Shown in pieces: positions 1 through 7,509 of a stretch of DNA of 7,509 nucleotides. Below the pieces are notes generated by a model that worked only from the letters and a program-made list of their open reading frames with translations, had not been told where the DNA came from and did not search any database. The DNA is taken from the NCBI GenBank assembly GCA_036268995.1, contig DATATB010000070.1, forward strand, positions 1-7,509, given 5' to 3'. The stretch is from DATATB01 sp036268995 (GTDB lineage: Bacteria > Planctomycetota > Planctomycetia > Pirellulales > PNKZ01). Both the position numbers and the translations under genes were made by a program. The number at the start of each line of letters is the position of its first letter. Positions within the stretch are counted from its first letter, which is position 1.

Positions 1-387
1 GACGCGCCGCCAGCCCGGGAAGTGATTGTCCACCATTCGATCAACGGCGCGTTTGCCCTGCGCCGCGGCATGTGGAAGCTGGAGTTCTGCCCCGGCTCGG
101 GCGGCTGGAGCAAGCCGCGGCCGGGATTGAACGACACGAGCAAAATGCCGCTGGTGCAGCTGTATGACCTCAAAAGCGACATTGGCGAGCAGACCAATCT
201 GCAAGCCGAGCAGCCGAAGATCGTGGCCGAACTGACCGCGCTGATGGAGCAATACGTGACCCAAGGCCGCAGCACGCCGGGCGCACCGCAGCAGAACACC
301 GTGGCCGTCGATTTCTGGAAAGCCGGCAAGGAGGACCACAAGCCGCTGCCGCCGCGGAAGGGGAAGGGTAAGACGGCGGCTAAGTGA
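1..387 (+). CDS. Sulfatase (arylsulfatase-type), C-terminal fragment
   Basis: The frame is open from the first base of the window, so the gene begins upstream; 128 residues and the TGA stop at 385-387 are visible. The fragment reads as the C-terminal subdomain of the sulfatase family (formylglycine-dependent sulfate ester hydrolases). The visible signs are a 'VHHSINGAFALRRGMWKLE' strand pair, a 'CPGSGGWSKPRPG' loop, 'LYDLKSDIGEQTNL' (the usual LYDL..D..E..NL signature) and a closing 'GRSTPG' segment. It ends in a Lys/Pro-rich tail. The catalytic Cys/Ser motif and most metal ligands would lie upstream, so activity cannot be judged. Planctomycetes carry many such genes, usually exported and used on sulfated polysaccharides; substrate here is unknown. 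A GTG at 22 could be mistaken for a start, but homology continues to the edge, so I treat it as internal. It converges with the SDR gene. Confidence 0.9.
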   Translation, partial: DAPPAREVIVHHSINGAFALRRGMWKLEFCPGSGGWSKPRPGLNDTSKMPLVQLYDLKSDIGEQTNLQAEQPKIVAELTALMEQYVTQGRSTPGAPQQNTVAVDFWKAGKEDHKPLPPRKGKGKTAAK

Positions 388-437
388 TGGCTGCTGAATG
401 AGAGGGGCGATCGAGAGCAGAGTGAAGTCGAGCGTGA

Positions 438-508
438 TCCTACCCCTCACCCCCGGCCCGCTCGGCTGAGCTCGCCGCAAGCCCTCTCCCGCAAGGGGCG
501 AGGGGAGG
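438..508. repeat. G/C-rich intergenic repeat with GCAA-loop hairpin
   Basis: This stretch between two convergent genes has the layout CCCCTCACCCCCGGCCC, a middle part, CCCTCTCCC-GCAA-GGGGCGAGGGG. Bases 482-490 pair with 495-504 through a 9-bp stem with one bulge (C499), one G-T pair and a GCAA loop (491-494). A smaller inverted repeat (CGGC 463-466 / GCCG 474-477) flanks a GAGCTC palindrome. CCCCTC at 443-448 can also pair with GAGGGG at 402-407 or 500-505. From general knowledge, this CCCTCACCCC...CTCTCCC...GGGGAGAGGG style of element is dispersed between genes in many GC-rich bacterial genomes. It may act as a bidirectional transcription stop or be a non-autonomous repeat; only the sequence and fold are seen here. 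Confidence 0.6.
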
Positions 509-521
509 AAGAAGGACGCCC

Positions 522-545
522 CAAGGGCGAGGCGAGCCGCCCTTG
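522..545 (-). terminator. Candidate hairpin terminator after the SDR gene
   Basis: An 8-bp perfect inverted repeat, CAAGGGCG (522-529) and CGCCCTTG (538-545), encloses an 8-base loop. It begins directly next to the SDR stop codon (546-548), which is where a terminator for that minus-strand transcript would sit. It lacks a clear U-tract: the minus strand continues with a mixed pyrimidine run. It could instead be an mRNA 3'-end stabilising hairpin. Confidence 0.4.
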
Positions 546-1349
546 CTATGTGGTGATGCGCACTAGCCAGTCGGCCAGGCGGGGCGAGAGCTGCATGAGG
601 GCGAAGAGGATGCGGGCGGTGGGGGGGAAGATCAGCTCGCCGCGCCGCTGTTCGCAAGCCTGCAAAATGGCGGCGGCGATCTTTTCCGGCCGCACGGCCC
701 GGGTTTTAACTCCGGCTCCCGGTTTGAGCGCACTGGCCGGCACGCCGGCTACCGGCTCGGCTGCAGCGGGTCGGGCTAGATCGCGGGCAATGGGGCCGGG
801 GCAGACCAGCAGCACGTGCAGGCCTTGCGGTCCCAGTTCGAGCCGCAATTGCTGCGTGTAGGCCGTAAGAGCGAATTTGCTGGCCGGGTAGGCGCCCATG
901 TAGCGCGTGGCGGTCTTGCCGGCCAGCGAGCCGATGTTCACCAGGTGCCCGGCGGACGCCAACAAGTGCGGCGCGGCTGCCCGCGTCGTGCGGACCACGG
1001 CCAGCAGGTTCAGGTCCAGCAATTGTTGGAAATCGTCGGGCGTGGTGTCGAGCACCGCGCGACGGCCCGAACGGCCGGCATTGTTCACCAGCACGTCGAG
1101 CCGGCCGCAGCGCTCGAGCGTCTGCTCGAAAAGCCGCGCAACATCGTCGTCGCGCGTGATGTCGGCGGCGATTGCCAGCGCCTGGCCCCCTGCGGCGCGC
1201 AACTGCTCGGCCGCGCTCTCCAGCGGCCCGGCGCCGCGCGCCGCCAAGACCACCTGTGCGCCGGCGGCCGAGAACGCCCGGGCGATCTCCAGCCCCAGTC
1301 CACTCGAAGCGCCCGTGACCAACGCGACTTTGCCTTGCCAATAGCCCAT
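546..1349 (-). CDS. Short-chain dehydrogenase/reductase (SDR)
   Basis: A 267-residue classical SDR: a cytoplasmic NAD(P)(H)-dependent oxidoreductase with a Rossmann fold. All core motifs are present. The cofactor glycine motif is TGASSGLG at 12-19, an Asp at 63 sits in 'AADIT' (adenine contact), and NNAG is at 89-92. Catalytic Asn114, Ser141 and Tyr154-x3-Lys158 ('YPASK') follow, then the CPGPI motif at 183-187. Length is normal for the class. The C-terminal part ('RPEKIAAAIL ... RRGELIFPP ... LSPRLADWLV') resembles the DHRS7-like group of SDRs, which often have a hydrophobic C-terminus. Substrate cannot be predicted. An Arg at 38 after the second strand ('LAARGAG') mildly favours NADP(H). 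It lies 30 bp downstream of the DUF6174-like gene on the same strand, so co-transcription is likely. No strong Shine-Dalgarno precedes the ATG (1347-1349). Confidence 0.92.
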   Translation of the reverse strand: MGYWQGKVALVTGASSGLGLEIARAFSAAGAQVVLAARGAGPLESAAEQLRAAGGQALAIAADITRDDDVARLFEQTLERCGRLDVLVNNAGRSGRRAVLDTTPDDFQQLLDLNLLAVVRTTRAAAPHLLASAGHLVNIGSLAGKTATRYMGAYPASKFALTAYTQQLRLELGPQGLHVLLVCPGPIARDLARPAAAEPVAGVPASALKPGAGVKTRAVRPEKIAAAILQACEQRRGELIFPPTARILFALMQLSPRLADWLVRITT

Positions 1350-1379
1350 CAGTTTTCTTAGCGGTTGGGGGAAATAATT

Positions 1380-1994
1380 TTATTTTTTGGTGGCAGCGGC
1401 CGACTTCGGGAGCGCGGTGAACGAGACGACTTGCCAGGACATATCGAGGGACGTGCCGAGGATGAAGCGTTCGTAGGCGCGCGGATATCCGGTCTCGGGA
1501 TCAAAATCGGCACGCTCGATGACGCGCGCTTGCGGCGGCGCGCCGAATCCACGCTCGGGATTGGCGGCGCCGGCCAGCTCGATCTCGAGTGTGTCCAGCA
1601 TGTTCGGTACGGTCCACGCGCTCCAGCTTGCGCGCCGCTTGGGCGTGACGCCGTCGCGGGTCATGGCCGTCGGCTGGTCGTCGTGAACTTCGATATGCAC
1701 CACGCCAGGCTGCCGGCCGCCAATGCGCAAATCCATGGCATACGCACTAGGGCCATGTGCTTGCCACTGGCTGCGCGCCGCTTCCAGCCGCTGGGGCGTA
1801 AGCTCCGGCATCTGGCCGCCGGAGCGCAGGTACACGATCAGCATCAGCGGCACGAGCAGTCCCAATAGCGAGCCCAGCGCGAGACCCACGATGCGCGGTC
1901 CCAAGCGGCGGCGTCGAGCGCGCGGCGCGGCGGCCGATCGAGGCGAATGTTGGCCGTTGGCAGCACCCGAAGTGGAATTTGGAGTCGAGTTCAA
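1380..1994 (-). CDS. Membrane-anchored DUF6174-like protein
   Basis: A 204-residue protein of unknown function. Residues 1-34 are hydrophilic and end in an Arg-rich run (25-34), followed by one hydrophobic helix at about 35-56. This predicts a single-pass protein, N-terminus in the cytoplasm and the remaining ~145 residues outside the membrane. The soluble part resembles DUF6174: 'ARSQWQAHGPSAYAMDLR' (73-90), an 'HIEVHDDQPTAMTRDG' strand pair (100-115), 'WTVPNMLDTLE' (127-137) and 'ADFDPETGYPRAYERF' (162-177). The CxC often seen after the first Tyr motif in that family appears to be missing, so it would be a distant member. The start is read as TTG at 1992-1994, because an in-frame TAA lies three codons upstream (2001-2003) and the next in-frame ATG is inside the helix. 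GTG at codon 36 is a weaker alternative. It is followed 30 bp later by the SDR gene. Confidence 0.72.
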   Translation of the reverse strand: MNSTPNSTSGAANGQHSPRSAAAPRARRRRLGPRIVGLALGSLLGLLVPLMLIVYLRSGGQMPELTPQRLEAARSQWQAHGPSAYAMDLRIGGRQPGVVHIEVHDDQPTAMTRDGVTPKRRASWSAWTVPNMLDTLEIELAGAANPERGFGAPPQARVIERADFDPETGYPRAYERFILGTSLDMSWQVVSFTALPKSAAATKK

Positions 1995-2246
1995 GCAGGT
2001 TTATTCCGGTTATGACAGGCTGGTGCGCCGCGGCGCAAGGTTGCATGAGCTAACGTTTCATGATCGCGATTGCTGATGCCCTCCAGCATGCTGGCTTCTA
2101 GCAGCGCGACGAAGATTGCATGTTTTTAATTAGAATCTCATCGCACCGGCCCCCCGCTCGGTGTCTAGTGAAAGATGGTATTTGTGCTAGATTGTCGGCG
2201 CGATTGGCAGGCGGCGCAATTCCCTCCACCCCAGCGAGACGACCGC
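1995..2246. promoter_or_regulatory. Divergent intergenic region with two palindromes
   Basis: The genes on either side point away from each other, so promoters for both should lie here. Two perfect palindromes are visible: TGCGCCGCGGCGCA at 2024-2037, close to the minus-strand gene, and CCAGCATGCTGG at 2083-2094, near the middle. Either could bind a dimeric regulator or form a hairpin. A short AT-rich island at 2116-2140 (with TTTTTAATTAGAAT) is the best place for the pyruvate kinase promoter. I could not find a -35/-10 pair with normal spacing: TTGCAT at 2116 and TAGAAT at 2131 are only 9 bases apart. If pyruvate kinase begins at the ATG at 2175, the last 72 bases are coding. Confidence 0.35.
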
Positions 2247-3722
2247 GTGACGACTGCTATCAGCCCCTCCAGTACTTCGACCGTCAAGAAAAACCAGCGG
2301 GCACGTACGAAGATTGTAGCCACCGTCGGCCCTGCTTGTCGCGATGAAGCGCAATTGGCCGCGCTCATCGAGGCCGGCGTCGACGTGTTCCGGTTGAACA
2401 TGGCCCACGGCGAGTTGGCCCATCACGAAGAAGTGCTGGAGCGCATCCGGCGCATCAGCGACGAGATCAACAATCCCGTGGGCGTGCTGGTGGACCTGGC
2501 CGGCCCCAAGATCCGCTTGGGCGAGCTGACCGGCGGTCAGATCGATTGCCAACACGGCAGCGAGCTGACTTTCGTGCGGGGCGACCATGTAAGCGATGCC
2601 AGCGAGCTGGTGACCAACTATCCCGGCCTGATCGACGAGCTGCACGTCAACGACCGCGTGATGCTCGTCGACGGCACCGTGCGCTTGGACGTTTGCGAAC
2701 GCGGCGCCGACTGGGTGCGCTGCCGGGTGACGCAACCGGGCCTGATTCGCAGCCGGCAAGGCGTGAACCTGCCGGGCGTGAAGATCGGCTTGCCGGCCAT
2801 GAGCGAAGACGACCGCAAGCACGCGGTCTGGGCCGCAGCCAAAGGCGTCGATTTCGTCAGCCTGAGCTTTGTGCGTTCGCCCAAGGAGGTGAACGAGCTG
2901 AAATGGCTGCTGCGCTATCACGATTCGCACGCCAAGGTCATCGCCAAGATCGAAAAGCAAGAGGCCATCGACCAGCTCGATGAGATCGTGATCGCCGCCG
3001 ACGGCGTGATGGTGGCCCGCGGCGACTTGGGCGTGGAAATCGACGTGGCCAGCATGCCGGTGGTGCAGAAGCAAATCGTCGCCGCTTGCAATCGCTACGA
3101 CAAGCCGGTGATCATCGCCACGCAAATGCTCGACAGCATGCAGCACTCGCGGCAGCCGAGCCGGGCGGAGGTCACCGACGTGGCCAATGCCATTCTCGAC
3201 GGCTGCGACGCCTGCATGCTCTCGGGCGAAACGGCCGTGGGCGAATATCCCCGGGCGGCAGTGGAAATGATGAACCGCATTGCCCTGGCCACCGAGCCGC
3301 TGATGCGCAATCGCCCCTCGATGCCGCCGCCGGTGATTTTGCCGGACGACTTGAAGCGGATCACGCAGGCCGTCGTGGTGGGCGCGGCGAACATTGCGCA
3401 GGAACTCGACGCGCGCCTGGCGGTGGTCGTCAGCCATAGCGGTGCCTCGGCGCTGGCCATGAGCAAGCGGCGCAACCTGGTGCCGATCGTGGGCGTCAGC
3501 GACAAAATCGAAACGCTGCGGCAAATGGCCCTGTATTGGAACGTCATTCCGCTGCCCGGTGCGCCCACGGTTGACAGCATTCAGTTGCTGCAATACGTCG
3601 AGGAGTGGGGGCAGCGCGAAGGCCTGCTGGCGCCCGGCAACTTCGTCGTGCTGGTGGCCGGCGTGGCACTGGCCTCGCGCGGGCACAACATGGTGCGCGT
3701 ACACGAAATCGGCGCCGGCTGA
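2247..3722 (+). CDS. pyk: Pyruvate kinase
   Basis: Transfers phosphate from phosphoenolpyruvate to ADP, giving pyruvate and ATP, at the end of glycolysis in the cytoplasm. With the GTG start at 2247 it has 491 residues, normal for the family; numbering follows that start. The A domain (TIM barrel) begins at 'ARTKIVATVGPA' (19-30). The active site shows Arg49, Asn51 ('FRLNMAHG'), Asp83 ('DLAGPKIR'), catalytic Lys234 and metal ligand Glu236 ('KIEKQE'), Asp260 ('ARGDLGVE'), Thr292 ('ATQML') and 'SRAEVTDVANAILDG', then 'SGETA' at 326-330. The B domain lies at about 92-180 and the C domain at about 371-491. Lys88 replaces the Glu that in muscle enzyme (Glu117) goes with K+ dependence, so a K+-independent enzyme is inferred. 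An in-frame ATG at 2175 would add 24 residues with no family resemblance, so I prefer GTG; Shine-Dalgarno signals are weak for both. Confidence 0.93.
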   Translation: MTTAISPSSTSTVKKNQRARTKIVATVGPACRDEAQLAALIEAGVDVFRLNMAHGELAHHEEVLERIRRISDEINNPVGVLVDLAGPKIRLGELTGGQIDCQHGSELTFVRGDHVSDASELVTNYPGLIDELHVNDRVMLVDGTVRLDVCERGADWVRCRVTQPGLIRSRQGVNLPGVKIGLPAMSEDDRKHAVWAAAKGVDFVSLSFVRSPKEVNELKWLLRYHDSHAKVIAKIEKQEAIDQLDEIVIAADGVMVARGDLGVEIDVASMPVVQKQIVAACNRYDKPVIIATQMLDSMQHSRQPSRAEVTDVANAILDGCDACMLSGETAVGEYPRAAVEMMNRIALATEPLMRNRPSMPPPVILPDDLKRITQAVVVGAANIAQELDARLAVVVSHSGASALAMSKRRNLVPIVGVSDKIETLRQMALYWNVIPLPGAPTVDSIQLLQYVEEWGQREGLLAPGNFVVLVAGVALASRGHNMVRVHEIGAG

Positions 3723-3725
3723 AGA

Positions 3726-3743
3726 AGTGAAAAGTGAAAAGTG
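3726..3743. repeat. 7-bp tandem repeat, AGTGAAA x 2.6
   Basis: Immediately after the pyruvate kinase stop, the unit AGTGAAA occurs twice in full (3726-3732, 3733-3739) and then as AGTG (3740-3743). It sits in the gap between two convergent genes. It may be simple-sequence drift or part of a dispersed post-stop element; no function is shown. Confidence 0.5.
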
Positions 3744-3755
3744 CCGGAACTTTGC

Positions 3756-3773
3756 CGCGGCATGCATGCCGCG
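3756..3773. terminator. 18-bp perfect palindrome between convergent genes
   Basis: CGCGGCATGCATGCCGCG is identical to its reverse complement over all 18 bases and lies between the ends of pyruvate kinase (3722) and the response regulator (3789). Being symmetric and placed between convergent genes, it could form a hairpin in either transcript and act as a shared stop. It has no U-tract on either side and would need an unpaired loop at its centre. A protein-binding site is the alternative. Confidence 0.4.
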
Positions 3774-3788
3774 TTCTTCGCGTTCCGC

Positions 3789-4238
3789 TCACTCCATTCG
3801 TGGCAGCACGATGTCGGCCAGCCAGAACTTGCGGAGCTGGCGAATGACTTCCAGAAACTTGTCGAAGTCGACCGGCTTGGTCATGTAGCTGTCGACGTTC
3901 AGCAGCTCGCTTTTGTGTTTGTCTTCCGGATCGTCCGAGGCGGTGAGTACGACCACCGGAATGTGCTTCAATTCCGGGTCCGCGCGGAGATCGTCGAGCA
4001 CCTCGCGACCGTCTTTTTTCGGCAAGTGCAGATCCAGCAGGATCAGATCCGGCCGCGGCACGTGCGTGAACTGCCCTTCGCGGCGCAGGAAGCGAACGGC
4101 CTCGGCCCCGTCGCGCGTGAGCGTCAGACGATGCTTGACGCCGCTCTTTTGCAGCGCGGCAATCGTCAGACGTGCGTCGATCAATCCGTCTTCGACCAGG
4201 AGGATTTCCATCGGCCGGCCGATTGTTCCGCGACTCAT
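3789..4238 (-). CDS. Single-domain response regulator, Rcp1-like
   Basis: A 149-residue stand-alone receiver domain without an output domain. It shows the acidic pair Glu16-Asp17 ('LLVEDG'), phospho-acceptor Asp69 ('LILLDLHLPKKDGREVL'), switch residue Thr99 ('VVVLTAS') and conserved Lys121 ('YMTKPVDF'). The 'RREGQF...PRPDLILLDL.LP.KDGREVL' run and the closing 'VIRQLRKFWL..IVLP' are typical of the Rcp1 group, first known from cyanobacterial phytochrome systems and common beside membrane hybrid kinases. It should receive phosphate from a partner kinase and act by protein contact. I chose the ATG at 4236-4238 because GGGGAT lies 6 bases upstream and because the longer in-frame ATG at 4329-4331 would overlap the kinase gene with residues unlike the family. 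A further ATG nine codons in is possible but lacks that spacing. The kinase gene ends 50 bp upstream on the same strand, suggesting an operon. Confidence 0.92.
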   Translation of the reverse strand: MSRGTIGRPMEILLVEDGLIDARLTIAALQKSGVKHRLTLTRDGAEAVRFLRREGQFTHVPRPDLILLDLHLPKKDGREVLDDLRADPELKHIPVVVLTASDDPEDKHKSELLNVDSYMTKPVDFDKFLEVIRQLRKFWLADIVLPRME

Positions 4239-4244
4239 GCTGAA

Positions 4245-4250
4245 ATCCCC
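4245..4250 (-). promoter_or_regulatory. Ribosome binding site of the response regulator
   Basis: On the minus strand GGGGAT lies 6 bases before the ATG at 4236-4238. It is the clearest Shine-Dalgarno-like site in the window and decides the start of the response regulator. It sits in the 50-bp gap after the kinase stop, so the regulator can be translated independently from a shared transcript. Confidence 0.5.
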
Positions 4251-4288
4251 AAAGAATTCCACCAGTGTTCTTGATTGTTGTCGGCTGG

Positions 4289-7231
<2,943 letters not shown>

Positions 7232-7334
7232 GGATGAGCCGGACTAAGGCCAAGAATAGAAATGCCATCCAGATTTATTTTATTCCGCCGGCACAGAAAA
7301 AGCGTCGTGTTTTCGCCCTTGGCCTGGCCCGGAC

Positions 7335-7364
7335 TTTGGTAGGGAGGGCTTTTGTAGGGAGGGC
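7335..7364. repeat. Tandem 15-bp direct repeat
   Basis: TTTGGTAGGGAGGGC (7335-7349) is followed directly by TTTTGTAGGGAGGGC (7350-7364), matching at 14 of 15 bases. It lies just outside a hairpin and upstream of the putative transposase start. It might mark an insertion boundary or a dispersed repeat; I see no target duplication because the other end is outside the window. Confidence 0.6.
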
Positions 7365-7367
7365 AAG

Positions 7368-7397
7368 GCCACTGCTGTGAACAAGCTAGCGAGTGGC
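7368..7397. repeat. Hairpin upstream of the putative transposase
   Basis: GCCACTGCT (7368-7376) pairs with AGCGAGTGGC (7388-7397) to give 9 bp with one bulged base around an 11-base loop. Such a subterminal hairpin would fit an insertion sequence end, but it is short and could be chance in GC-rich DNA. Confidence 0.3.
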
Positions 7398-7451
7398 TAA
7401 TTGGTTTTCTAGCATGGGTTAGGGCAGCACATGCTTGGGAATCGATGAAGT

Positions 7452-7509
7452 ATGAACGATTTTGAGCGGGAAGTTTTGGCACGTTTGCCGTTGGCCGAGG
7501 CCGTATGCG
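7452..7509 (+). CDS. Putative IS4-type transposase, N-terminal fragment
   Basis: An ATG at 7452 opens a frame that runs off the right edge after 19 codons: MNDFEREVLARLPLAEAVC. The 'LPLAEAV' motif near the N-terminus resembles the start of IS4-type DDE transposases found in planctomycetes, recalled from general knowledge and not checked by search. A GGGA run (7437-7440) and GAAG (7447-7450) precede the ATG; neither is a strong, well-spaced ribosome site. No catalytic residue is in the window. With so little sequence, an unrelated protein, or no gene at all, remains possible. Confidence 0.45.
   Translation, partial: MNDFEREVLARLPLAEAVC

Larger units (their letters stand above)
7232..7451. other. 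Divergent intergenic region before a putative transposase
   Basis: This 220-bp gap lies between the divergently read kinase and the gene at the right edge. The part near the kinase (7257-7300) is AT-rich and holds a TAAAAT hexamer on the minus strand (7277-7282) that could be a -10 element; no convincing -35 was found. The middle holds a tandem 15-bp repeat and a hairpin, listed separately. If the edge gene is a transposase, one end of its insertion sequence should fall here, and the junction cannot be fixed without the other end. Confidence 0.35.

Noticed and set aside
706..1341. 211-codon minus-strand frame overlapping the SDR in another frame
   Set aside because: The SDR frame has every family motif in order; this one is Arg/Gly/Ala-rich with none.
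1747..2046. Minus-strand frame with an ATG at 2046 that overlaps the start of the DUF6174-like gene, hinting at a frameshift
   Set aside because: The frame carrying the membrane helix and the DUF6174-like domain is continuous from a TTG at 1994, so no frameshift is needed; the other frame has no helix or domain.
2116..2136. TTGCAT ... TAGAAT as a sigma-70 promoter for pyruvate kinase
   Set aside because: The spacing is 9 bases where about 17 is expected; the AT-rich island is noted but no specific promoter is claimed.
2187..3767. 526-codon open frame on the minus strand opposite pyruvate kinase
   Set aside because: It mirrors the codon pattern of a well-supported gene; the product is rich in His, Ala, Gln and Asp with no recognisable domain, typical of antisense shadows in GC-rich DNA.

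Overview
The window is GC-rich, gene-dense bacterial DNA. It most likely comes from a planctomycete of the Pirellulales type. This rests on the sulfatase C-terminus with its planctomycete-style 'GSGGWS.PRPG ... GRSTPG' layout, the large hybrid kinase with an unusual membrane input region, and an intergenic repeat seen widely in GC-rich genomes. It is an inference from gene style; no rRNA or other firm taxonomic marker is present.

Layout, left to right: (1) the 3' end of a sulfatase gene on the + strand (1-387). (2) A 158-bp gap between convergent genes with a G/C-rich repeat element and a hairpin just past the next gene's stop. (3) A minus-strand pair: a small membrane-anchored DUF6174-like protein (1380-1994), then a short-chain dehydrogenase/reductase (546-1349), 30 bp apart and probably co-transcribed. 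(4) A divergent intergenic region with two perfect palindromes. (5) Pyruvate kinase on the + strand (start 2247 preferred, stop 3722). (6) A short convergent gap with a 7-bp tandem repeat and an 18-bp perfect palindrome. (7) A minus-strand signalling pair: a 980-residue hybrid histidine kinase (4289-7231), then a stand-alone Rcp1-like response regulator (3789-4238), 50 bp downstream. (8) A 220-bp AT-richer intergenic region with a 15-bp tandem repeat and a hairpin. (9) The first 19 codons of a + strand gene that looks like an IS4-type transposase (7452 to the edge). No stretch over 300 bases lacks a gene.

How the genes relate: the kinase and response regulator form a plausible phosphorelay (His339 to a receiver Asp, to HPt His910, to Asp69 of the separate regulator) with no DNA-binding or enzymatic output domain in the pair. 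Pyruvate kinase is the last step of glycolysis, and its residue pattern predicts a K+-independent enzyme. The SDR and the membrane protein have no assignable substrate or pathway. I see no defence system, CRISPR array, tRNA or rRNA. The most interesting items are the internally repeated membrane input domain of the kinase, the in-frame tandem repeat inside it, the K+-site substitutions in pyruvate kinase, and the dispersed-type intergenic repeat.
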